Shown: in pieces, positions 1 to 14,291 of the stretch
Layout of the letters: every line of letters begins with the position of its first letter
How positions within the stretch are numbered: the first letter of the stretch is position 1
Origin: Torymus aiolomorphi
Lineage: Eukaryota > Arthropoda > Insecta > Hymenoptera > Torymidae
Reading direction: 5' to 3'
Assembly (NCBI GenBank): GCA_036365515.1
Contig: CM070875.1
Coordinates: 102,381,128 to 102,445,127, forward strand
Length of the DNA: 64,000 nucleotides
The notes under the pieces: model-generated
What the model saw: only the letters and a program-made list of their open reading frames with translations
What the model was told of the DNA's origin: nothing
Database searches by the model: none
Made by a program: the position numbers and the translations under genes

Positions 1-732
1 ACCATTAAGAGGTTGGGTGGTAGTTAAAATCAGCATCTGCGATTAAGTATGTACATATTTTTGGCCCATCATGTTTTTCAAGCATCTTTTGTTAGTGTTT
101 TTGATGCCCACCCGACTTTTGCAAAACCGAGACGTCGCCAAAAAAAAAGCAGAAGTCGAGCCTTATGTTCCGCGATATGTAAAGTGGCGCTGAAGCAGGC
201 CTCTTATACATATGGCCGAGCCGTAGTTAGCAGCTAACAACGCTAATTTATTAATTAATATTAACTATATGGGCGTACTTTCGGCTGGGGATGAAGAAGA
301 ATAGTATATGACACTCGGCCGGAATGTTGGATGCCCTGGCGGGCGCGCATCGACGCCCTCGGCTTCGCCCCGGGCGTCAAAATGGCGCCGGCCAGGAAAT
401 CAAACTTTCTGGCCTTGTGTCGTAATACATTATTTTCATTGTTCTAATAAATATTTTGTACATGGTTTTATATTTTATTATTATTTTTTACATATATTTT
501 ATTATTTTTTTACATATATTTTATTATTTTTTTACATATATTTTATTATTGTTCCTGCGCTTTAATACACTCGTGAATACTTGCTATGACTATATTATAT
601 TTTTCCAATCGTTGTGGATATCGTGGGCTGAAAAGCCAGAAACAGAACGCAATGATTAGAAAAGCTAATATAGCCTTATAGTGAGAATGAAGGAGTGATA
701 GAGAGCATAAATACAATTATTTTTCATTAATG
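1..732. other. No gene recognised; short repeats
   Basis: I see no supportable gene. A GC-rich segment at about 330-392 can fold on itself (gacgcc and gggcgtc in opposition). At about 470-552 a unit of roughly 27 bp, built on tacatatattttattatt, is repeated three to four times. The short open frames here are low-complexity. Confidence 0.6.

Positions 733-786
<54 letters not shown>
733..786. repeat. (TA)n microsatellite
   Basis: About 27 uninterrupted TA units directly abut the left end of the inverted-repeat element at 787, so the element probably inserted in or beside a TA tract. Confidence 0.95.
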
Positions 787-788
<2 letters not shown>

Positions 789-837
789 TCGGCTGAGAGG
801 AACAAGGTACCAACTCGGACGAGCGCGTAAGAAGGTA

Positions 838-1100
838 CCAACTGAGGCGGTTATTCGACCCGCTAAGCTCTTTTTCGAGGTCTATTCAAATGTATAATTG
901 CACCTAAATGCACAGGGGCCGATTTTTGTGCAAATCAAAGCTTTTATCGCAGATCTGAGGCTATTAGGGGGCTTTCCGTTTTCGGACCCGCTTAGCTCGT
1001 TTTCGAGATCTATTCAAATGTATAATTGCACCTATATGCCCAGGGGACGACTTTTGCGGAAATTAAAGCTTTTATCGCGGATCTGAGGCTACCTAATCGG
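838..1100 (+). repeat. Left subterminal repeats, two ~120-bp units
   Basis: Two tandem units each contain a GACCCGCT-AGCTC block, TATTCAAATGTATAATTGCA, and AAAGCTTTTATCGC-GATCTGAGGCT. Degenerate units in the opposite orientation continue to about 1320. Repeated subterminal blocks of this sort are often transposase-binding sites; that role is inferred. Confidence 0.8.
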
Positions 1101-4039
1101 GAAGTACCGAGGCCTTCTTAGCACATAAATCGTCTCGCGCTATGCGCGTTCAGTCGTATAATTAAATAGCCCTCAAAATCGAGTTTGTCAGGACGAAAAA
1201 GCTACTATAGGTATTCCCAGATTCTTTCTGAAAGCTATGATTTGTGCAAGAAATATCTCCTGGCCATGTGCGTGCAGTCATACATTTAAATTGATCTGAA
1301 AAACAAGCTCAACAATATCCCATTGGGTTATTACCCACTGATTTAATTATATTAATGTTCGAATCTATATAATTACCAGCGAAAGGTTTAATTACCTATT
1401 TTTAGATCGTATAATTAACAGGGAGTTTAATTATACGTCGTATCATTGTATATCAAGAATCAATTATTCAGTTTAATATATTATATGCTTGTAATTATGA
1501 TTAAAAAGGTAATTCTAAATTAAACGAGAGTTTAATTTTGGAAGTTAATCCTTAATTAATCGAAGGTTTAATTAAAGATTAAAAATTAATTCTTAATTAA
1601 GTGAGTGCTCAATTATAAAGATTATGATGTTAATTCTTAATTAAAACACTTGGAGTTACTATTACTATTGGTCAATCGCGAAACAAACTTGGATTCTACT
1701 TCATTTTAGTATAAACTTGCTACCAATTGCTTCCTCATAGAGGAAACTTTGTAACGGTGAAAAAAATTTTCGAGACAAAAAATGTTCAAAAAGATGTTTT
1801 AAGGCGATATATGTCGATATTTGTTGATTTTGAGAAAATTTTTGTTGGTGGATGTATGTATGGGTGTGTGTGTGTGCGTGTGTGTGTGCAAGTAAACTCT
1901 TTATATCTCGGAAACGAATTGGCCGATTTTCGTTGGACAAAGACTGTTTGGGAATTCAGCAATTTGAATTCCCGCGGTTACACTCAGCTCGGCTCGACTC
2001 ACAGCGCAGCCACGGCGCGGTAGCACCTCGCGGCGTCTCGGCGGAATAGCTGAGACGCTATACTGATTCGTGCAGTATAGTCGCGAGATTGCTATCTTTC
2101 TCACACTCTCATATGCAAATATGAGAGATATTAATTTGATTAGAGTATAGTGAGACAAATTCAAGGAAGAAGACGGAAGTGGATCAAGGACTTGCTCTCT
2201 CTGAAACCAGCCTTGCCACGAGAAACATCTCTCCGCTGTGCACCTGCTATCGTTCATCGGAAAACTCTCAACGCAAATTCACTGGATCACTCACTTGGGA
2301 TTCTCATCGCTTCTACATTCTCGCTCAACCATCACACATCAAAAGGCATCTCCGATTAATATAATCGCTGCTCCTGCCAGGTAACATCTCTCACTCCACA
2401 CGAGGTCAGGTAGCGACCACTTGTTAGCCATTTTGAACGCCATTACTTCGTTGGCAATAACTCAAAGCAACAAATCAATAACATTTGTTTGCTGGTTATA
2501 CTAGTTCATCGTGCTGAGCCGAGAAAGAAGAACTTCATTGGACAGACTCATTCACAAGGATCGGACACACTTATCTGATTGAAATCATCGTAGAAAACTC
2601 AACAGGTTAGTAATCCCTCATATGGGATTCATACTATAATACAGTAATTGCTTTACTGAATTACACTCAGTAAGTGGACATGATTTAGCATTCATGTCAA
2701 AGTGTAATGAAACCAGTGAAAAAACTCAACAAACAGTGCTCTTTTATTCATGAATAATCTCAACCAACCAGTTAGTCGCTTAGACTTCATTTAAGAAAAT
2801 ATAGCGAATTTAGAAATCATTTATCGTTCAATCACCTTTATTTAATATTGTAATCTACTCTAGTCATCAAAATAGTTTATTTTTATATTCTTGTTATAAC
2901 CAGTGTAATTTAATGTAATTATTAAGGCTAAATATGACTGTGAAAAATATAACATGAAGTTTATATATAAATTGTGTTCGACTCAACTTATTTCATCACC
3001 CACAGCATGTTACTCATTTAAACTTATGGAATTCTCAAACAAAGACTATTCTCTTCGTTTCGCGAAAAAAACTTGGTACCCTGATGGATTTGAGATTTTA
3101 TTAATTTTCTTTTTCTTTTATAACCAAAAAACGATATTGAATTTTTAATTTTTTGATTTTTTTATATCTTACAGGCATTATTACATAATATAATGAACTT
3201 TTCTTGAAAGGTATTTAAATTATCATCACTCTGTCATTTGTTATTAAGGAACACGTTTTTATAATTCATAAATTAATTTCTCAAAAAATATTTTATTTAT
3301 CGACTTGAAACTTTAACCACTTATTACACTCATTGAAGAGTATATTTGGTTAAAATTTCAAGAGATTAACTTCATTTGTTTTGTAGAAAAAAATTATTTT
3401 AAAAAGAATTTGCGTTTTCGTTGTCGCACGATAACAAGAGTAAAAAATTATCCAATCGTCCCGAAATTTGGCACAGATGTAGCTTTAATATATCATCAGA
3501 TCGAGTTCGTTGCCCAAAAAAATCTGTACATTACGACCAAAGATATAAAAATCAACTAATCTAACTTTATCAAAAGAAATAAAGATAATCTCTTGAAAAT
3601 TTAACTAAATATTGTAATAAATAATTGTAATAATTGGTTAAAATTTCAAATTGATCAAATATTCTCTGAGATATTAATATTCAAAAACATTAAAAAAAAA
3701 TTTCAATATCGAATATCTGGTCGTGATGATCATTTTTTGTGTTTTTTGTGGGCAATGAATTTTTTTTTGTAAAATATAAAATTGTATAATAATAATTGCT
3801 TTTTAATGATAAAAAATAGAAAGAGTAAAAATAGAAAGTCGCAAACCATTTAACATAGTCTCACCGTACAAAATAAAGTATTAGATTTTAAATATTGGAA
3901 TTAAAAATTAATTAAAGGAATCAGTAAATTAAGTTTGAGGAAGTTGCATGCAAATGAATTGGCAGCGGTTCTTTTACTGTACTAGTTAGTAAAAAGAAAT
4001 TCATGATAAAAAGTTTTTTTTACTCCCTACATTATCGAC
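1101..4039. other. Interior of the 787-5094 element; no gene recognised
   Basis: At 1330-1650 the sequence is AT-rich with many TTAATTAA-type blocks. At 1855-1892 there is a (GT)n tract. At about 1960-2400 it turns GC-richer with short open frames that resemble no family I know. From 2700 to 4039 it is AT-rich with poly-A and poly-T runs. No catalytic motif was seen. Confidence 0.5.
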
Positions 4040-4201
4040 AAAGGACCCCGCACACAATGTATGGGAAAAAATCATTCGGTCAAATTTTGGGGGGTTTTGC
4101 CCATGAGAACTTTTGTTCAGGACCTCAAGATCTATCTTTTCCCCAAGTTTGATCCAATTTGACCGAATGATTATTTTCCATACATTGTGTGCGGGGTCCT
4201 T
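4040..4201. mobile_element. MITE, AAAGGACCCCGCACA family, copy 1
   Basis: The segment starts AAGGACCCCGCACACAATGT and ends with its reverse complement at 4201. The arms extend inward through CATTCGGTCAAATT, so nearly the whole 160 bp folds as a hairpin. A second copy with the same ends lies at 51529-51685. Confidence 0.85.
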
Positions 4202-4261
4202 TATTTTCTTGTTATTTATGCTCATACATTTAATTTCCACTATTAAATGGAATAATTTTTC

Positions 4262-4345
4262 AACTGAAGAAAAGTCGAGGCAACTAAGAATCGAACCTGG
4301 GCCCGCATGTCTATAATCTGCAGTTTTACCACTACGCCACGGCAC
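4262..4345 (-). mobile_element. tRNA-derived SINE head (pol III A and B boxes)
   Basis: Read on the minus strand from 4345, the segment opens GTGCCGTGGCGTAGTGGTAA, which matches a tRNA A box (TGGCGTAGTGG). About 45 nt further on is GGTTCGATTC, a perfect B box. The spacing fits a tRNA promoter, but the acceptor and T stems do not pair well, so a decayed tRNA or, more likely, the head of a SINE is called. The AT-rich stretch to about 4205 may be its tail. No target duplication was found. Confidence 0.5.
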
Positions 4346-4714
4346 ACTGTTTAATATGAAGTTTCGTCTCGTTTACATATGCAACATCTTAATCAGCTGT
4401 CGATCGCGTGATATTTTACTATGCTAACTGTAAAAAATAGTTATATCTTTTATCACGTTTTAATAAATATCACTAACAATTGATGAGAATATACTAAATA
4501 ATCTCTATAATACGCCAAGTTTATATCCGAATTAGTACAGATTATAGTAATTTTTATGCAAAAATTTTTCTCCGTGCAGGTGTATTCAAGATAAATAAAT
4601 TTTATAAGTAGGCAAAGATATATCAATAATTATTCAATACTGTTATTTTAGACAACTATAACTATACTGTTATAAAACTATTCTTGATAGTCAGCATAGT
4701 AAAAAATCACATAG

Positions 4715-5000
4715 TCGAAAAACCCCCTAATAGCCTCAGATCCGCGATAAAAGCTTTAGTTTACGCAAAAGTCGTCCTCTGGGCATGTAGGTGCAATTAT
4801 ACATTTGAATGGACCTCGAAAACGAGCTTAGCGGTTCGAAAAACTCCCTAGGTAGACTCTGATCCACGATAAAAGCTTTGATTTGCGCGAAAATCGTCTT
4901 CTGGGCACGCGCGTGCAGACCTACACTGAAATAGATTTAAAAAACGAGTTCAGCGGGTCAAAAAACTCCCTGGGTACCCTCAGCTTTGCACTAAATGATA
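4715..5000 (-). repeat. Right subterminal repeats, inverted relative to the left
   Basis: Two ~120-bp units mirror those at 838-1100: the AGCCTCAGATCCGCGATAAAAGCTTT block recurs at 4732 and, diverged, at 4855. The arms form the base of a large potential stem. Confidence 0.8.
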
Positions 5001-5094
5001 TTAGTACAGTCAGAAAAATTTAAAAGCCACTCGCCCGAGTTTGTACCTACTTACGCGCTCGTTCGAGTTGGTACCTTGTTCCTCTCAGCCGACG

Positions 5095-6042
5095 ATATGA
5101 TGGTTCTTCAATAATAGTTGGAAATAATGTATTTGGTGTTTTATGACATGTTTGACCTTGAATTTTTAAAGTATATATAGCTTTTTTTGAATTAAATTTG
5201 CATTAAATATAACAAAAAAAAAATTATTATAATGTCGAATTAAATGTCTAAAATTATTATTATTTAGTAATAGAAATTTTAATTTTTCATTATATTTACT
5301 TAAAGGTGATAAAATAATTATTCCTTTTTGATAACAGTTTATCACGATTGCTGGGGATCAGGGTAACCGCGAATGGAAAAATCCTTCTCTACAATAGGAT
5401 TTTTCGTCAAGTTAATCGCTAGTTCCTAACAATTAGACAACAAAAAAACTAGGGATTGTGGAGCCAACATACAGAACTTTATTCAAAGATAAAAGAGTAT
5501 TGGAACTATAAACTGATTCTACAAAGATTTTGGCGGCGCTAGGTACGCGCGCTTCCGTACCGATACTTAAAGCATTAAAACTAGCGTGAAATTAGAGCAC
5601 TGATGACTCCGCCACGGGTCGGCATCATAATGTAGCTTCAACTACACGCAATCTAAATCCGCTCGCACCAGACACTCCGCGAAGGGACTCGGCAATCGTA
5701 GCTACAGCTACATGTCGCATGCTGTCAAGCAAGTGTTGGCTGCGAGCCGATCAGCGTGCGCAATCGCGTCGTCGGCTCTCGGGCTCATTCGGCTCGTCGG
5801 CCGGCTCAGCAGCCTAGAAAATATTTCAAGTTTTTGAGATAAAAAATCATGAAATTGGCCAATTTTCAAAAAAATTCAAAATTTTCAAAATTTGATGTCT
5901 ATAACTTTTGAACATTTGCAAATATCATGCCAAAAATTGGTTTCTGTGTTTTTTTTGTTCTCTTGAACAAATTAAACCTGATTTCAGCCACTTTAAATTT
6001 TCAGTCGAAACGGTTGACCTGAAATAGCCCATATATACATAT
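5095..6042. other. Intergenic; possible LTR edge
   Basis: 5095-5340 is AT-rich without features. On the minus strand around 5500-5440, a TTGAATAAAGTTCTG segment (polyadenylation-like) followed by GGCTCCACAATCCC looks like the end of an LTR, but no partner LTR was found. 5520-5810 is GC-richer with no gene. 5830-6010 is AT-rich spacer. Confidence 0.3.
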
Positions 6043-8407
<2,365 letters not shown>

Positions 8408-8433
<26 letters not shown>

Positions 8434-8665
8434 GACCTATACACGTTATTTCTGGTAATCTACAGGGTCCTATAGTTTATCTCTTCAGAGTTCCCTATAT
8501 AAGCGTGTGACTAAAGAAATAATATCCCTAGGGTTATTGACTCTAGACGCGTCCCAGAAATAACGCTTACGTACAGAAAAATTTCCGGGACGTCCCGGAA
8601 AAAACAGCGCGTCCCGGAAATAACAGCGATGTACAGTGTAAACGACCCGGAACGAACCGTTGCAG

Positions 8666-8714
<49 letters not shown>
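8408..8714 (-). mobile_element. (TA)n-bounded core element, copy A
   Basis: A ~240-bp segment lies between (TA)n tracts at 8408-8431 and 8669-8714. On the minus strand it holds the core ATTATTTCTTTAGTCAC (8507-8523), followed by ATAGGGAACTCTG. Around the core are short repeats built on gcgtcccggaaataac (about 8550-8640). The core and its flank are shared with copy B (25694-25960) and the 17-nt core with copy C (34113-34450). No coding sequence. Confidence 0.55.
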
Positions 8715-8718
<4 letters not shown>

Positions 8719-8732
8719 CACAATGTTACCCT

Positions 8733-8775
8733 ATTTTGAGGAGGGGCTGTGGGGGGCGAGGGGGGCGAGGGGGGT
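8733..8775 (+). repeat. G-rich block
   Basis: Runs of four to six G separated by GAG or CGA occur on the plus strand, enough for a G-quadruplex in principle. Similar blocks lie at 15424-15476 and 35098-35300. Confidence 0.7.
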
Positions 8776-8811
8776 ATGCGTGACACAAATAACGCTTACG
8801 ACTATATATTA

Positions 8812-9098
8812 TAATTATAATAATATCTCGAAAACATCAAAAAACCCCTATGTAGAAAAAGGCTATATCCATGTAAAATTTCCTCCTCTTTCGATCTAGC
8901 TGGTCAAAAAAAATATTAAAAATATAGTTTTTGAGATATAACACGTTTTATGTTTTTTTGAGATTAGAATTGAAAAATTTTGAGAAACTAATAGCACCAT
9001 CGGAAAGCTGAGGAAAAAATACATCGAAATCACTTAGGGATTATTTTTTTAGATACATCTTAGCCCTTCAAACACAAGCTGAAAACAGCATGATTTCA
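8812..9098 (-). mobile_element. GAGGCGTTTCA-family MITE, truncated copy
   Basis: Sequence from CTCGAAAACATC through CATCGGAAAGCTGAGGAAAA to CTTCAAACACAAGCTGAAAA matches the right half of the MITE at 6043-6566, but the terminal GC-rich part is missing. It stops where the left arm of the Helitron-type element begins. Confidence 0.75.
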
Positions 9099-9670
9099 TT
9101 AATAAGGTAGTATATACAGATGTAACGTTTAAGAGTAATTTTGAATTCTTAATTTCTAAAATAATAGAGTAAATTCTTTGTTCTATCGATACTAACGGTC
9201 GTGCTGTCCAAGGAGTCAGGATGGTAAATGACAAGCCGTGTGTTTAGCTTAATGTCGACGTTTCGGACTCTTTTTCTATTGAGTCCCTTCTCAAGACTCT
9301 AATACAAAAATCATATATTTATAAACTTTTGATACAAAAATGATAGAAAAATTTACATACAAATTACACATAATTACTTACAAGAAACAATAGTCTAACA
9401 AATTTTTAGGTGGTCACAGCGATACCACCAGTCAATTGAAAGTAAATTCGCAACATTTTGGCCTTTATATACCGTGGAGAATTACATATGTATTTGTTAC
9501 ATTAATACAAGAAGCCAATCATACATTGTATAAGGCGGTGCTTATTAGCTGTACAGAGAGAGAGTATTAGACAAATATATGTCAAGGAGGTGTCAAAGAG
9601 ACGGGGAGGGCCCAAGATGACTGTGATTTTATATTTTGGGCGTGGCCATCTCTTTGTCTAACATACTCTC

Positions 9671-9975
9671 CTAATACCTTCTATCTTCTGTGATTGTGTT
9701 TGTAGGATATTGCTGTTGTAGAAAATGATTTTTATTGATAAAAGATTTATATTCGAACCTGAGTGTTTTTGTGTCTTGTTGATTATTAATATATTGTTTT
9801 TGCGCATGTATGAAAAGCATCTCAGCTAACTTTCGTTTAAACAAAAAACGTTCATTATGTAAAATTTTCACTTTTTCAAAATTGAACTTATGTTCCGTTT
9901 CTTCCATATGAGTATAAATAGCAGACCCTCGATCATTATTTTCGCATTTTTTGAAATGTTCGTTAATTCTAATAC
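9671..9975 (-). pseudogene. PLE-1 endonuclease C-terminal region (left arm)
   Basis: The frame encodes about 78 residues after the GIY-YIG core (starting MEETEHKFNFEKVKILHNER). It continues the minus-strand PLE-1 protein after its reverse transcriptase, but a stop follows SYVDA where the family has SYVGQT. It is therefore cut off from the upstream part by a point change or frameshift. An identical protein is encoded in the opposite arm at 10962-11198. Confidence 0.7.
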
Positions 9976-10911
9976 CTAAGCGTCTACATATGATGCATCA
10001 CAATCGTTACATTTTATTTGGTAGACAACATTAGTTTTTTCCTCTTTCGTACTCACATCTTTACCTAATTTAATAAAGCAGTTTAATTTATTTATAGTGC
10101 TGTTAATGACCTGTGTGTTATATTTTCTAAAAAATCTTAAAATAATTGAATTGAGTTCATTCACGTATGGAATGACTATGTGAAATCTATTTTGTTCCAA
10201 CTGTGGTATAGTTTTATTGGCGTAATTTATGCTTCTGAGTCTTATTTTTATATAGTTATTAATAAATTCTATAGGATAGTCATTCATAGTTAAAAACTGC
10301 TTAATTAATTTTAGGTTTACATTATGGAATGATGTGTGTGAAAGATTGATTGCTCTGTCTACAAGTGAGTAAATAATCGCTATTTTGTTTTTAATAGGAT
10401 GTTGTGAGTTAAAATTTAGAAATCTACCCGAAAACGTTGGTTTTCTATACCAATTAGTTATTATTTTTTTGTTTTTTATTATAACTTCGATATCTAAAAA
10501 ACTGATTTTATTATTACACGATGTTTCAGTCGTAAACTGTAAGTTTTTGTCATAACTATTAAAAACGTCTCGTGTATAATTAATTAGGTTTCTTGGCACA
10601 CATAACAAAATATCATCTACATAACGAAAATAAAATATACTATCGAAACAAAGTTTATTTAATGCATAAGATTCCAAATCTTGCATTACGATATCAGCTA
10701 GAATGGGGCTAATAGGATTTCCCATCGCTGAACCAAACTTTTGTTTGTAAAATTGGTCGTTAAATTGAAAGTAGTTATTTTGTAATATGAACTTTATTGA
10801 TCCTATAAATTCACTGCAAGTTAAATTTGTATAATTACATAATTGTGTCCAACGTTTTTCAATAGCTACACAAATCAAATATTCGGGTACATTTGTAAAT
10901 AGACTGACCAC
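9976..10911 (-). pseudogene. PLE-1 reverse transcriptase, 5'-truncated
   Basis: The 311-codon frame is the C-terminal two thirds of a Penelope-like reverse transcriptase. In order it has MVSLFTNVP (palm motif A region), FGSAMGNPISPILADIVM, the catalytic FRYVDDILLC, WYRKPTFSGRFLNFNS, and the cysteine pair CNDCDASYV that begins the GIY-YIG endonuclease. The N-terminal part of a normal PLE protein is missing, replaced by the inverted right arm. It belongs to the endonuclease-bearing PLE group. Not expected to be functional. Confidence 0.85.
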
Positions 10912-10961
10912 ATTTCAAAAAATGCGAAAATAATGATCGAGGGTCTGCTATTTATACTCAT

Positions 10962-11198
10962 ATGGAAGAAACGGAACATAAGTTCAATTTTGAAAAAGTG
11001 AAAATTTTACATAATGAACGTTTTTTGTTTAAACGAAAGTTAGCTGAGATGCTTTTCATACATGCGCAAAAACAATATATTAATAATCAACAAGACACAA
11101 AAACACTCAGGTTCGAATATAAATCTTTTATCAATAAAAATCATTTTCTACAACAGCAATATCCTACAAACACAATCACAGAAGATAGAAGGTATTAG
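10962..11198 (+). pseudogene. PLE-1 endonuclease C-terminal region (right arm, inverted copy)
   Basis: Same 78-residue product as 9671-9907 on the opposite strand. The translated arms are identical, which indicates a young duplication or ongoing sequence correction between the arms. Not a gene in its own right. Confidence 0.75.
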
Positions 11199-11571
11199 GA
11201 GAGTATGTTAGACAAAGAGATGGCCACGCCCAAAATATAAAATCACAGTCATCTTGGGCCCTCCCCGTCTCTTTGACACCTCCTTGACATATATTTGTCT
11301 AATACTCTCTCTCTGTACAGCTAATAAGCACCGCCTTATACAATGTATGATTGGCTTCTTGTATTAATGTAACAAATACATATATAATTCTCCACGGTAT
11401 ATAAAGGCCAAAATGTTGCGAATTTACTTTCAATTGACTGGTGGTATCGCTGTGACCACCTAAAAATTTGTTAGACTATTGTTTCTTGTAAGTAATTATG
11501 TGTAATTTGTATGTAAATTTTTCTATCATTTTTGTATCAAAAGTTTATAAATATATGATTTTTGTATTAGA

Positions 11572-11615
11572 GTCTTGAGAAGGGACTCAATAAAAAAAGA
11601 GTCCGAAACGTCGAC
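11572..11615 (+). ncRNA. Hammerhead-ribozyme-like motif, PLE-1 (also inverted at 9255-9297)
   Basis: Order of parts: helix I strand GTC; core TTGAGAAG (consensus CUGANGAG with two changes); helix II GGACTC pairing GAGTCC (11583-11588, 11599-11604); GAAA; the self-complementary ACGT; cleavage-type C; helix I partner GAC. PLEs are known to carry hammerheads in their terminal repeats. The core changes may make this copy weak. Confidence 0.45.
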
Positions 11616-12190
11616 ATTAAGCTAAACACACGGCTTGTCATTTACCATCCTGACTCCTTGGACAGCACGACCGTTAGTATCGATAGAACAAAGAACTCTT
11701 GAAGCAGCTGTCGTTAGAATCATCATCTCAATCAATAGAGTAAATTATTGAGAAAATTACATTAATTATATATAAAAATATATTTTATGTATATTTCATA
11801 TATTGTATAAAATTAATAATTTATATTTTTCATATGTTTTATTAATAGGGTAATATTTATAGATGTAACGCTTAAGAGTAGTTTTGAATTCTTAATTTCT
11901 GAAATAAAAGAGTAAATTATTAAGAAAATTACGTTAATTATATATTAAGATATATTTTATTATATTTTTTCCACATCACCTTGGAGGTAAATAGAAAGAT
12001 GCGTTTTATTTTTAAGTGGTATCCCCAGTAGGCCTAATCCATAATGAATTGTATCCATGATTTAAATCTTTAAGAATGTCGATGAAAATTGTTACCCAGA
12101 GGTTTTCGGGGTCATAAAAAGGATGCAACCACAGATATGTAAAGCTTACGAAGAAGTTGACAATCTCAAACATAATAAGATGGTAGATAT

Positions 12191-14291
12191 TTGAGTCCCA
12201 TGGAAGCAGCATGGAGATTACAAGAATTTCCTTTATGTGGTAGAAGTCACACCGTAATACGTTTAGCAATTCACACCGAAAATAAACAAAATATAATTTT
12301 CGAAGAAAATAAAGAGGAAAAAGCTTTAGATAACTGGAAAACTACATTAACTTCGTGGTTTGAATTAAATAAAAAAGATAAAAATGCAAAAAATATTAAA
12401 TACGTTAATATACCAAAATATTATATTTTTAAGAATAAAACTTGGATGAAACGTCAACGAGAACTAAAACATGTTGCTATAGGACGTTTAAATGTAGTAT
12501 CTCCAAGAGATATTGAAAGATTTCATTTAAAATTAATTTTAAATCGTGTTAAAGGCGCAACATCTTTTGAGGAATTACGTACATTTGAAAATAAAACATA
12601 ATACTTACAAAGAAACAGCAATACAAAAGGGTCTAATCGAAGATGATTTACAGATTGACAACATTTTTGAAGAAGCTTGTAATATAATGTTACCTGTTCA
12701 ATTGTGTAAATTTTTTACTTGGTTTTTAATAACAGATAACATTAATGGTAATACTATTTGGACAAAATTTAATAAATATTTTACAGAAGATTTTGACAAT
12801 AATAAAAATAACCGAGCTCTTCATCATATAAACGAAATTTTAAAAGTTGAAGAAATTTCTTGTAAAGATTTTGGATTACCTGAACCTGATGAAATTTTCG
12901 ATACAAATAATGAAAATAATAAAGAAAATATTTTATTCTGTAAACAAATGTTTAATAATTACTATAGTCAATTAAACACAGATCAAAAAACAATTTTTAC
13001 ACAAATATTAAATAATGAACATAAAATTAGCTTTATTGATGGTCCTGGAGGTTCAGGCAAAACGTTTTTATATAAAACATTAATTTATTATTTTTTGTCA
13101 ATAGAACAAAAAATTATATCAATGGCTTGGACTGGTATAGCATCTATACTATAACCAAAAGGTATGACCAGTCATAAAACTTTTAGATTACCTTTAGATT
13201 TAAACAATATTGAAAGTGCATTTTTAAAATTTGCATCAGATAAAAAAAAAATTCGTGAAGTTTTTGCGATTTGGGATGAAGCGTCAATGATTCCACGTAA
13301 AGCTTTAGAAATTGTTGATAGAACTTTACAAGATGTTTGTAATAATAATCTACCATTCGGAGGAAAATTATTAATTTTAGGAGGTGATTTTAGACAAATT
13401 TTCCCTGTTGTTAAAAATGGTTGTAGAAGCACAATAATTCAAGAAACAATAAAATATTCAAATCTTTGGTCATTATTTAATATAATGTATTTGAAAACAA
13501 ATATCCGTTCAAAAGATATCATGTTTGCTTCATTTTTATTAGATATTGGAGAAGGTAAATTTAATTCATTTGTTATACCTGATAGTTATAAAACAAACGA
13601 TGTTTGTTTTAAAATATATGAAAATATAAATTGTAGTATGTCAATAAATAGAGTTATATTAACATCACATAATGAAGATGCAAATATTTTAAATAATAAA
13701 ATTTTGAAACTATTAAATACTGAAGAAAATACGTATTATAGTTTAGATTATGCTACTCATAAAGATGTAGATTTATCTGATGATAACATCCATATTAATT
13801 ACCCGATTGAAACTTTAAACAATATACGTGAAGGACTACCACCACATAAATTAAAACTTAAAATAAATACTATTGTAATGTTAATAAGAAATTTAAGTAT
13901 TAACGATGGATTATGTAATGGAACACGATTAAAAATTACTAAATTATTTAAATACAACATAGAAGCAGAAATAATAACAGGTGAAAACTCTGGAAACATA
14001 GTTTTTATTCCTCGAATTACATTAAACACTGGCAATTCTTCATCATTACCATTTATTTTATATAGAAAATAATTTCCTTTAATATTAGCGTTTACTATGA
14101 CTATTAATAAATCACAAGGCCAAAGTTTTGAAAGTTTTGGAATATATATTAGAAGACCATTATTTTCTCATGGTCAATTATATGTAGCATTATCAAGATG
14201 TAAAAACCCAGATAAAATTTTTATTGAAAATAATTCAGAAAATAAAGAAGAAATTATAAATATCGTTTGGAAAAAATTTTTAGAAAATTAA
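12191..14291 (+). pseudogene. Helitron helicase (PIF1-like), decayed
   Basis: The protein starts in the stretch before the helicase (SPMEAAWRLQEF..., SHTVIRLAIHTE, ERFHLKLILNRVKGATSFEE), typical of Helitron proteins. The helicase motifs follow: Walker A GPGGSGKT (13041-13064), Walker [28 protein letters not shown] and YVALSRC. The frame is broken once near 12600 (shift before KETAIQKG), by TAA at 13152-13154, and by TAA at 14070-14072, both otherwise in frame. The N-terminal Rep (HUH) nuclease half is absent upstream. Helitron helicases unwind DNA during rolling-circle transposition. This copy cannot act alone. Confidence 0.85.

Larger units (their letters stand above)
787..5094. mobile_element. 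4.3-kb inverted-repeat element (TIR CGTCGGCTGAGAGGAACAAG)
   Basis: The left end CGTCGGCTGAGAGGAACAAG is matched in reverse complement at 5064-5094. Both flanks read ATAT, compatible with a 4-bp target duplication, although the (TA)n on the left makes this ambiguous. Behind each terminus lie inverted copies of a ~120-bp unit. The interior (1100-4700) has no transposase I can recognise, so this looks like a non-autonomous or foldback-type element. The superfamily cannot be assigned from the ends alone. Confidence 0.75.
9174..11735 (-). mobile_element. PLE-1, Penelope-like element with inverted arms
   Basis: A reverse-transcriptase fragment on the minus strand (10911-9976) is flanked by inverted arms of about 725 bp (9186-9958 and 10913-11698). 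The arms include ~240 bp of endonuclease-domain coding sequence and an end segment with a hammerhead-like motif. The 13-bp AATAGAGTAAATT of the host Helitron arm occurs on both sides (left near 9165-9177, right near 11736-11748), with about 36 bp of filler on the right. This marks a target duplication. The structure equals a 5'-truncated PLE joined to an inverted copy of its own 3' part, an arrangement known for PLEs. Confidence 0.8.

Noticed and set aside
4262..4345. Functional tRNA gene
   Set aside because: A and B boxes are good but acceptor and T stems do not pair; a SINE head is more likely.
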